Shown here piece after piece: positions 56,015 through 64,000 of a stretch of 64,000 nucleotides of DNA. The first letter of the stretch is position 1; every line of letters begins with the position of its first letter. Source of the DNA: Maylandia zebra (lineage: Eukaryota; Chordata; Actinopteri; Cichliformes; Cichlidae); contig NC_135169.1 in NCBI RefSeq assembly GCF_041146795.1, positions 8,510,264-8,574,263 on the forward strand, in the 5' to 3' direction. A program made the position numbers and the translations under genes. Below the pieces are notes generated by a model. That model was not told the origin of the DNA and did not search any database. It saw only the letters and a list, made by a program, of their open reading frames with translations.

Positions 56015-57709
56015 TCAATCAGAATCAGAATAGAAATCAAGCGGTTCTACAAATGAAATCAGGGGTAGATTAATGTTATTGACAGGACAGATGATCAGAG
56101 GTGCAGAGTTTTTACCTCCATAATTCAAACTGGGACAGAAGTATGGGTGGAGTTTGTGAGTGAAGGAGCAGCCAGTAAAGGAGTAGATCAGAGCTGCAGC
56201 ACCTACATCATAAAAGGAGACCAGACCCTCCTCATAATCCACAAACACCCCCACCTTCTCAGGACCAGGATGAAGACAGAGGGGGGCTGAATACTTAGCA
56301 CAAGCTATGTACTTATTTCCATTTCTCAGCACTACAGTCCAGAAACCATCCTGAGGTCTCAGTGTGATTCGTCCCTTCCTGTTGATCGACTCTGTGGCCA
56401 CTCCTAAATCCCAGTCAGTCTTTCCTTTAACCTGAACCTCAAAGTAAAATCTGCCTGAAGAGAAACTCTGCTCTCCTAAAACACAAACACACTGAGAAAA
56501 TCTCTCTGGGTTGTCTGGAAGATTCTTCTCCACATCACTATGATAAACTTGTTTTCCATCATCAGACAGGATGAGTTTAGGATGAGCTGTATCAGGATCC
56601 AGAGTCACATCCACCTCATGCTGCTGCACCCTCTGCAGCTCAGCCTCAAACAGCTTCTTCTTCATGGGTTTCCAGACTGTCTCCTCCAGCTGAGCCACAG
56701 CTCTCCCCACAGTCCCCTCATATGATGGTGGATGAACTCTGACCTCTGTCCAGTCCTTGCTGGGTGGAGCTTTCAGGGAGGAGAAGCTTTGGAGGAGGTG
56801 GAGGTGGTCTTCAGAGCGTGAGAGCTGCTCCACCTCAGAGCTTCTCTCCATCAGCTCAGAGATTTCCTGTTCCAGATCTTTGATGAGACCTTCAGCCTGT
56901 TTCTCTGTAGCTTCCTGTTTGTCTTCGATCTCCTTCATGAGCTCCTTCAGGCGTCTCTCAACAGACTCCATCAGAGCCGTGAGGACCTGAACACCTTCTG
57001 CTTTCTGTCTGTCTGCAGCATCTTTACTCATCTTCACCGACTCTGTGATCTCCTGAATCTTCAGTCGTCTCTTCTGGATCATCTGCTGAATCTCAGCCTC
57101 TGTCTTCTCCAGCTCTGCCTTCTTTCCTTCATATTCTTCTCTCAGAGGAACAAACTCGTGGTTCTTGTGGTCTAAAACAGAGCAGAGCATGCAGACATAT
57201 GTCTGGTCGGTCTTACAGAACAGCTCCAGGAGTTTATCGTGCTTCGTGCACATCCTGCCTTCCAGGTTCTCCACAGCATCAACCAGCTGATGTCTTTTCA
57301 GACCTTTCAGTGTCAGATGAGGCTCCAGGTGAGTCTGACAGTAGGAGGTCTGACACACCAGGCAGGACTTCAGGGCCTTCAGTCTGGTTCCAGTGCAGAC
57401 GTCACAGGGAACTTCTCCTGGTTTGGCAGCTTGTTGCTCTGAGCTGCTGCTGCTGGCTTTCTGCTGAGCTTCACGTCTGAACTGAGCAACCATCTCAGAG
57501 ATGAAGGTGTTGACCCTCAGCTGAGGTCGAGTGTAGAAAGTCTCTTTACACATGGGACACTGACAGCTCTGATTCATGTCCCAGTGCTGACTGATGCAGG
57601 TTTTGCAGAAGTTGTGTCCACATGGTGTAGTGACTGGATCAGTGAACACATCCAGACAGATGGAGCACAGAAACTGATCTTCAGATCGCAGATTGCTGGC
57701 AGCAGACAT
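56015..57709 (-). CDS. TRIM E3 ubiquitin ligase, bloodthirsty-related type (copy 2)
   Basis: The open frame reaches up to 57751, but its first 14 codons are intron; the ATG at 57707-57709 follows the acceptor by nine bases. The protein has 564 residues, in the same order as copy 1. The RING is [20 protein letters not shown] and CPMCKETF. B-box 1 is CDVCTGTRLKALKSC, B-box 2 is CTKHDKLLELFCKTDQTYVC, followed by a coiled coil. The PRY-SPRY has LDPDTAHPKLILSDDGKQVY and VGVFVDYEEGLVSFYDVGAA. The C-terminus is extended relative to copy 1 (SFVEPLDFYSDSD). It would act as a ubiquitin ligase, probably in innate immunity. It lies in inverted orientation to copy 1, about 36 kb away. The 5' exon and an IRF-like site are visible upstream. 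Confidence 0.93.
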   Translation of the reverse strand: MSAASNLRSEDQFLCSICLDVFTDPVTTPCGHNFCKTCISQHWDMNQSCQCPMCKETFYTRPQLRVNTFISEMVAQFRREAQQKASSSSSEQQAAKPGEVPCDVCTGTRLKALKSCLVCQTSYCQTHLEPHLTLKGLKRHQLVDAVENLEGRMCTKHDKLLELFCKTDQTYVCMLCSVLDHKNHEFVPLREEYEGKKAELEKTEAEIQQMIQKRRLKIQEITESVKMSKDAADRQKAEGVQVLTALMESVERRLKELMKEIEDKQEATEKQAEGLIKDLEQEISELMERSSEVEQLSRSEDHLHLLQSFSSLKAPPSKDWTEVRVHPPSYEGTVGRAVAQLEETVWKPMKKKLFEAELQRVQQHEVDVTLDPDTAHPKLILSDDGKQVYHSDVEKNLPDNPERFSQCVCVLGEQSFSSGRFYFEVQVKGKTDWDLGVATESINRKGRITLRPQDGFWTVVLRNGNKYIACAKYSAPLCLHPGPEKVGVFVDYEEGLVSFYDVGAAALIYSFTGCSFTHKLHPYFCPSLNYGGKNSAPLIICPVNNINLPLISFVEPLDFYSDSD

Positions 57710-57718
57710 GTCTGCACT

Positions 57719-59288
57719 CTGAGGGAGAAAGAAGAGAAACATTTGATTCAAAATTCACTTTAAATTTCATTTTACAAAGAGAGAAACAAGCGTCAGTAGT
57801 CTGAGGAGCTTGGAGAGAAAAGCGTCTGGACTTCTTTGAGTTTCTTGAAGACGTTTCATCAGAGAAGCTTCTTCAGTTCTCAGAGTAACTGGTGGAGACC
57901 CAGCAACACACTCAGACACAAACTGGTTCATCCAAACACAAACCTAACATCGTAGTGTCTGCTGTACAGTGCAGCGTCCAGATGGACAGGATCAACGTTT
58001 GGGGATGAAGATAAATACAGTCGTTACAAAGATGTGAAATTGTTTCTCTGTTTTACAGAAGGTCCAAGATTCATCCAGATCATTTGTATACTTGAATAAA
58101 TCAGTTTGTTGGATATTTTCCATCAATCACTGTGAAGTAAACTTCGACCTTGTTGGTGACTGAATACTTCTTATTGTACGTCCAGATCAACGAGCCATTA
58201 ATATTAAACAGTGACTGTTCCAGTAGAGCTGACAGTGAGGAGGACGATGAATCACAAACCTCAGAAATGTGTTATTAACTGTTGATCCAGTATTTTAATG
58301 GCATTGATGAGAACATGTTTATTCAGAGGTGTCTGTATATTTGGTCCATTTGTGCGTCAGTAAAAACTGTCCTGTTTTCTCTCACAGATACTGGAACATC
58401 CTCACAAACTCAGGATGTGGAAGAAGATGAACTTTTCCAGTCACTCGCTGGGATACATCATTCATGTTATTCTGGATCCTCAGAAAACATTGATTTATTT
58501 TTGTGTTTCACATATTTGTTTGTCCAAATCAAAGATTGATGTTAGTAGAGAAGAAGCCACCATGATAAAGCCTGTGTGTGAAAACGAGATCAGTGGATTT
58601 GATCAAAATCCCATTTAAGGAGGAATTCTGTCCTCCAGTTTGTTTAAATAAGCTTTGGGATTAAACAGCATCATCTATGTTTGTGTCTGATGACATGTTT
58701 GATCCAGGTCAGCTTGAATATCACAGCTGATGTGTGGAACTCTGACATGTTTAAAGCCTGATTATCAGGATGATTCAAACACATCTGTCTAAATAATGAG
58801 ATTCATGTTTCCACACAAAGTTATAAAGTGCAGCATCGACTGTTTTCTGAATGATTGAGGATCATCTGTGACTCTTACAGGATACACTAAGTCAGATAAG
58901 CTTTGTAAAATGTGTGAATGACTTTTTGAAGTACTGACCAAAATCTGCTGGTTTACAGTATCAAAGGCTTTATATCAATAAAGAATAAATAGGTGTTTTC
59001 ACGTCTGTAATCCTTATGATCAATCAGATCCAGAATCAATCTAAGAGGAACAGGAAGTGATGAATAACCAGGAAGTGTGGAGTCAGTCTGAAGTCCAGAG
59101 CACAGCCTGAGTCCACAGTCCTGAGCAGAGCCACAGTGAGACTGAAGCAGCAGCTCGATGCTCCTACAGTGGATCTGTGGTTACATGAGCAGCTTTCTAT
59201 GGATCCAGTGTGACTGTGATGAGTCCTGATGAAGTGAACAGAGTGAAGATTTGTGTAGAAGCAGGAAGTGTGATCAGCTGCACTCACC
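57719..59288 (-). other. 5' intron of TRIM copy 2
   Basis: On the minus strand the donor GTGAGTGCAGC begins at 59287, and the acceptor ccctcag ends at 57719, giving an intron of about 1.57 kb. Its end (57719-57950) is conserved upstream of the two other TRIM copies and includes the common fish motif ctgaagaagcttctctgatg. Confidence 0.6.
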
Positions 59289-59400
59289 ACTGTTGCTGAG
59301 AGGAACCTGATGGACTCCAGTGAATCTTCTTTTAGAGACAAACAGGACTCGACTGCAGCTCTGCTGCTGCTCTCTCACACTTTCACTTCTGCAAAATGAT
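59289..59400 (-). promoter_or_regulatory. 5' non-coding exon of TRIM copy 2 with IRF-like element
   Basis: Minus strand: gcagaagtgaaagtgtgag at about 59376-59392 contains AAGTGAAA (59381-59388), the core of an interferon-regulatory-factor site. The exon ends at 59288 with caacagtg|GTGAGT. Fish TRIM genes of this group are often interferon-induced, which fits. The transcription start was not located. Confidence 0.45.
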
Positions 59401-61289
59401 GTTGAGCTTCTTGTTTTTCAGCTGTTGCTCCGCCTCTTCCTGCCTCTCCCTTTACAGGAATCAGCCGGTCTGTACTCAGTGACTGTGTGCAGCGGGTGGA
59501 GGAGTGAGGAGTGGTGTGTGGGTTCACACAGTAATGACGGCCTCAGGTGATCAGGAGAAACTCACCTGGATTTCCTTTTTCCACAGCAGACTGAGAGCTT
59601 CAGGTGGACCCTGAAGGAGGTCTCAGACACAGGTGGTAAAAGTACACACAGTGTGTACTGAAGTAGAAGTACTACTGTTAAAAATACTCCAAGTACTAAT
59701 TCAACTTCTTTACTCAAGTAAAAGTAAAAAGTAGTGGCTGTGAAATGAGAGTAAAAAGAGCTGATTGAAGAACATTTCTAACACGTGTTTATACAAAGCT
59801 AACTGACTGTGTGACTAACTAACTGACTAACTGCTGTGGTTTGGAGTAGAGATTCCTGAATTTACCAGGTGCACCTGAAGGCAGCACAATTTAAACCGTA
59901 AATAATGATGTAGGTGCGCAAATCCTTTTCAAGCATCACACCATCAAATGAGCCGGCTTACGTTTGTTGCACTTCTACACCAAGTTTTTAGATTAGATAA
60001 AACTTTATTAGTCCCTCGGGTGGGTTCTAATAGCACAGCACCGACAGAAGTCACAGAATGTGAGCTGAAATATATACATACATATATAATAATATACACA
60101 TGTATAAATACAGAGTATACAGAAGGGATCATAGAGTAAATAAGAATATTGCAAGGGAATTGCACATTTCAAGTATTGTGAGTCTTTTGCACCGTTGGAT
60201 ATTAACAAAAGTATTGCACAGTGAAAGGCACTACAGCTTTTTTTTTACGCTCGCGATTTTTGTTCCACAAACCAAAAGAACAAAGATTCAACCTTTAATA
60301 TATTTTCATGTGTGTTTCAAGCACTATGACATATCACACACACACATGCTGAGTGTGTCACTGATAAAGCTGTGACACAGCAGCTCACTCAGTCCAGTCC
60401 AGGTAACAGACTCACCTGTTAGCAGCAGCTCTGCCCTCACAGAGCTCAGCTGCTTATTTCAGTCAGCAGGAAACATTAATATTATGGACTACAGCCGTCT
60501 GTCAGGGCCGTTCAAGGACACAACGTCACACACAGGTTTAAACTGTTAGACTCATGAATACCCACAACGTTCGATGCACATTTCTCTTTAACAGGAGCAA
60601 ACGGCCTGATCAGATAATATAAGAACTCATAAAAGCTCATTTATGTAAATCTCTGCTTGGACCAGTGAAACAGTCTCACACTGATTAAACACCATCACTA
60701 CTTCAGTAATGACAGAGGGGCGTAGGCGTGCTCGTGGGACAGCTTCCTCCAGCTGTGGAAACCAGATGTGGAAGCAGACTCCCTGATGTTGCAGTCCAAC
60801 ACCAGTGTGAGCAGAGAGGACTCAGCTGCTGGGCGGAGCTTATCTTCCTGTCCTGTTCAAATCCAGCATGAAACTCTTCTTATGTTCCCTCTTCAGTCTG
60901 ATCCTGTCTAACAAACATCACTGTTCACCTCCTCCTCCCTCTGTGACTCCTTCATGTCCACTTTACTCCTCAGTAAGTCTCCACAGCTCCAAGCCAGCTC
61001 TGCATTCAGAGTTAGTCCACGTTCTCACCTCCATCTTCAACCTTTCCTCAGCCAGAGTGTTGTGTCTGTGCTTCCACAGGCCCCGCTGGTTTACAAACTT
61101 GTTCCTGTTAACGGAAACAAGACGAACAGCTTTTACTTGCTAGCAAGGGAGGACCGCTCGGTGTGTCAGGAAAGCACTGAATCCACCCACAGACGACCTT
61201 TTACTGAACACAGTTACAGTACACACAAGCACCACCCATTGTAACCCCCCTATGGTCAACAAACATAAGGCCCTATGTGTGTGTGTGTG
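59401..61289. other. Intergenic sequence with LINE and repeat fragments
   Basis: About 59640-59770 is a repeat with ctcaagtaaaagtaaaaagt. About 59988-60225 is a minus-strand 3' end of a Rex1-like LINE (see separate entry). No gene is supported. Confidence 0.35.
59988..60225 (-). mobile_element. 3' end of a Rex1-like LINE
   Basis: Plus-strand tagattagataaaactttat tagtccctcggg is the reverse of the LINE ending ..gagggactaataaagttttatc. The upstream 3' UTR, with ttgtgcaat and tatatac phrases, follows. There is no coding part. Confidence 0.6.
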
Positions 61290-62080
61290 TTTGGGGTGCG
61301 TTTGTGTGACCTCCTGCCCACAAAGGATGATAAAGCAGGAAGCTTACTAAGCAGCAAACAGAGCCCTCACATAGATGTGCCTATAACAAAACACTGCAGC
61401 CTCCCCACCAACAAACTGGCTGGAGAGGTGGTCAGAGACAAAGGAACGTCTTTGATCAGGCTGCTTGAACCAAGACTTACAAACTTAAGTAACACAATGA
61501 CAACATTTAACAACTTGACTCCCACACAGAGCACTATCCCCACATGCTTCAAGACCACAACCATCATGCCCCTCCCCAAGAAAAGCCCAGCCACTAAACG
61601 CCTGCAGACCAGTCGCACTGACTCCCATCATTGCAAAGTGCTTTGAGAGAGCGGTGCTGGCCTACATCCAGAGCAACATCCCAGACACTCTGGACCCCCT
61701 GCAGTCTGCCTACCGGCCCAATAGGTCCACGTCAGACGCCATCGCTGCTGCCCCTCACTACTCCCTCTCCCACCTGGAAAACAAAGACCTCAGGGTGCTT
61801 TTTGTTGATTATAGCTCCGCCTTCAATACAGTCATCCCTCACAAACTCATTCACAAGATCCTCAGCAGCTTCTACAGCTGCACTGTGGAGAGCACACTGA
61901 CCAGCTGCATCACTGCATGGTACGGCAGCACTACTGCTATGGACCAAACGCCTGCAGAGAAGATGATCAGGACCCCGCTGCCCTCTGCATCCACCATCGC
62001 AGAGTCCAGAGGAGAGCTGCCTCCATCCTCAAAGACCCCACATCCCCCCAACACGGCTGTTCACACTTCTACACTGTTAA
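61290..62080 (+). pseudogene. Rex1-like LINE reverse transcriptase with internal deletion
   Basis: Plus-strand order: [20 protein letters not shown], a frameshift near 61620, then [20 protein letters not shown] (start of this run is inferred), [15 protein letters not shown] and [17 protein letters not shown]-like sequence (reads [12 protein letters not shown]). Then it jumps directly to [20 protein letters not shown], a C-terminal segment. The palm region with the catalytic Asp pair is therefore deleted. The tail reads [18 protein letters not shown]. Confidence 0.8.
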
Positions 62081-62089
62081 ACATTTTAT

Positions 62090-62360
62090 TGTATTTTTAC
62101 AGTAACTTACTGGCCAGTAAGTTACTGTAATTACTGATCTACAGTATCTTTACTGTTGTGATGTTTTACAGTTCAACCACTTTACTGTAAACATATATTA
62201 CAGTATAACAGCTTTACTGTAAACGTGGTTCACAGTTAGAAAGACTTACCGTGATTAAGTTTTATAGTATCACTGTACTGCAAATGTGGTTTATGGTATA
62301 ACACTGTAATTGTGTACAGTATAATTTGTTTAGACTGTAATTGTGTTTTACAGCATATAA
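62090..62360. mobile_element. Fold-back MITE-like repeat
   Basis: Rich in ttttacagt and actgtaaa phrases in both orientations and contains a perfect palindrome at 62097-62130. Such tracts are common in fish as tips of small non-autonomous elements. No target duplication was determined. Confidence 0.5.
62097..62130. repeat. 34-bp perfect palindrome
   Basis: TTACAGTAACTTACTGG is followed immediately by its exact reverse complement, with no spacer; the centre is at 62113/62114. Confidence 0.95.
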
Positions 62361-62932
62361 AATAATATTAACATTCATATTCAATATAAGAACATTTACA
62401 AAAAACAATATAATTCAATAAAGTAGTCTCAGGATAGTGAATTAAACCAACATTTATTGTTGATATTTTTTTTAACAAGAAAAACATTTTTCAACTGAAT
62501 AAAAACAATGTCAATAACCAAAATAAATAGAAGCGTACATGAAAACTACACAGTCCTTCACCTTTCTGTGTCTGATTTTTTTAAGCAAAACAGTTTTTCA
62601 TTGAAAACAGGACAAACCCACCAGCATGAACATTAAATAAACTATTACATGTAAAACAAAACTCATTTACAAAATGTAATAATTATCAGTGGGTCCCAGG
62701 AAATAGAATGTGACATGGGATTTAGATTTCCGTTACCAGGATGGTCGGGTTCAGTGTAGTCTACATCACCACCTGTCAAAGACACATCATCAATATTCAT
62801 GTTTGCTCAGGTTATTCACTTGTTCACATCTGTCTGAGATCATTCATACTGTCGTATGGATGTGTGTACAGTATGTATATAATTATCAGCTATGTAAAAT
62901 ATATTATCATCTCTGTTCTTACCTAGTTGGAA
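62361..62932. other. AT-rich sequence, 3' of the right-edge gene
   Basis: No coding region recognised. It may include the 3' UTR of the minus-strand gene that ends at 62933, since a donor-like gtaagaac follows its stop codon. Confidence 0.3.
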
Positions 62933-64000
62933 GTCCGCCATTCAAACTCAGAGAGCCGCTGGAGGAAGGTGGTGATCCGAGGGCTGATGCTTGTAACCTT
63001 CCTCTTTACCACACGACCTGTCTTGCAGCTTGTACCAAGTTTTGCAGGGCATTTTGTTCCCATGTCTGGATTGATCCTCACAAAGAACCTTTTAACGGAA
63101 AAAAGGCTGCTTTAATTTCAAAATTAAAACATACGTTACAGCAATCACCTATATGTTTCTGCAACTGTAGTCAAGCTATCACATATATTTCATTCTTAAA
63201 TGGTGTAAAGTATTTACCTCTGTATCATCTCCAGTGTGATGGACGCTGACTCCTGATACTCAAGGTTGAAAACGTAGTATGACGCAAAGAAGACAGCAAG
63301 GGTGCTGGCAAAGTCATGCATCTGCTCAGGCTCATAAAATACCTTGCCCTCCAAACTGATCATCCAGCGGCTTGCAGACATGAAATTATTCCCTAAAAAC
63401 AGACAATGTGCTCACCCTTACAAATAAGGTTTCCACAAGAATGCTGGATAGCAGGCCTCACACTGTACAAAAATAGAATCCACACAGTTTGCTGCCGTTT
63501 CTCTTATTATTTATTATGTAATGAAAATTATGATCAATTACAGGAAAAAACTGCCTAATGTTTTGGCATTTTGGCCTGTGCTGAAATGTTAGGCTGGTTT
63601 TTCCTGTTGGTCATTGTGTATAATAAATAATAAGAGAAACAGCAGCAAACTGTGTGTATTCTGTTTTTATACAATATAAAACAGACAAACCCCTGTTAAG
63701 TTGCTGTGGGTACAAATACCACAATAATTACATAGATTTTTATTACAAGAGGATTGAAACTATTTACTTACCAAGCGCTATTGCCCTTGGTGTGATGGGT
63801 AAGGTCATCTCTCTCTCAACAGACATCTTGGTGGAAAAAGCCTTTAAAACACAAAAGGAACTGATTTGAATGATGATACCCAAAATCATTGAAATATTTT
63901 TCCTTTGTTTATGCTGGCAGTATTGAGAGTGCATGTGTAAAATTTTAAATATAATTACGTCAGCCAAGATGAAGATTGAGTCCTCTTTTTCTTGGAAGTA
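62933..64000 (-). CDS. Unrecognised spliced gene, 3' exons, continues past the right edge
   Basis: Exons on the minus strand: 64000-63959 (partial, YFQEKEDSIFILAD), 63841-63772 (AFSTKMSVEREMTLPITPRA), 63392-63218 (NNFMSASRWMISLEGKVFYE; SYYVFNLEYQESASITLEMI) and 63088-62933 (RFFVRINPDMGTKCPAKLGT; PRITTFLQRLSEFEWRTSN), with stop TAG at 62933-62935. All joins have GT..AG borders and phases that match, including two that split a codon. I recognise the pattern (ADxx..LPLTP..VxG; YYVFNLxY; RFxxRINPxxGTK; FEW) from many uncharacterised teleost proteins. It seems to be a multi-copy family of unknown function, possibly transposon-derived. The stop is followed at once by GTAAG, so an alternative 3' splice form is possible. 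Confidence 0.65.

Noticed and set aside
57710-57751. Upstream start of TRIM copy 2 (MNQMFLFFLPQSAD)
   Set aside because: It translates the intron end and acceptor; the conserved ATG in all three copies is at the equivalent of 57709.
1-64000. CRISPR arrays, operons, bacterial-type promoters and tRNA genes
   Set aside because: The sequence is vertebrate; tandem repeats here lack spacer structure, and no cloverleaf with A and B boxes was found by eye.

Overview
The window looks like a repeat-dense stretch of a teleost fish genome, probably a percomorph. The evidence is spliced genes with GT..AG introns, bloodthirsty-type TRIM genes with B30.2 domains, Rex1/RTE/L2-like LINEs, hAT, Tigger and Harbinger-like DNA transposons, and many dispersed fish repeats. 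Only four host-type loci are supported: two intact TRIM E3-ligase genes in inverted orientation (18.1-19.8 kb plus; 56.0-57.7 kb minus), a RING-only TRIM remnant (35 kb), the first four coding exons of a gene matching CTC1 of the CST telomere complex (44.1-52.7 kb plus), and the 3' exons of an unrecognised spliced gene running off the right edge (62.9-64 kb minus).

Layout. 0-8 kb: part of a retroposed element, then a Ginger-type DNA transposon (751-8025) with 15-bp terminal inverted repeats and a CCGG duplication. It carries a 12-exon minus-strand gene that joins a zinc-binding/DDE integrase, a Ulp1-like cysteine protease and a PHD finger. Two retroelements sit inside its introns. 8-15.7 kb: GC-rich diverged repeats around an RTE-like LINE that is itself split by a Rex1-like LINE, then direct repeats and a 30-bp minisatellite. 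15.7-17.9 kb: a decayed Ty3/Gypsy integrase split by a hAT element with an 8-bp duplication. 18-20.3 kb: TRIM copy 1. 20-36 kb: mostly unassigned sequence with microsatellites, hAT and Harbinger-like elements, LINE fragments and the TRIM remnant. 36.6-40.7 kb: a Tigger/pogo element with at least two and probably three nested insertions. 41-44 kb: a small unrecognised ORF and an L1/Tx1-like fossil.

44-53 kb: the ctc1-like gene. Its first intron (7.66 kb) holds an old two-ORF LINE in antisense, and that LINE holds a full-length RTE element (45595-48801) with an intact ORF and a perfect 11-bp duplication. 53-64 kb: a solo LTR, TRIM copy 2 with its 5' exon and an IRF-like site, LINE fragments, a 34-bp perfect palindrome, and the right-edge gene.

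The genes do not form a pathway. The TRIM copies are one duplicated block (about 2.4 kb of shared coding and flanking sequence). Most of the rest is a record of transposons landing in transposons. The most notable object is the near-intact Ginger element, whose reading frame is broken by one base in an A8 run. All exon boundaries were placed by hand from GT/AG signals and phase. Family names rest on recognition of motifs, not on a search.
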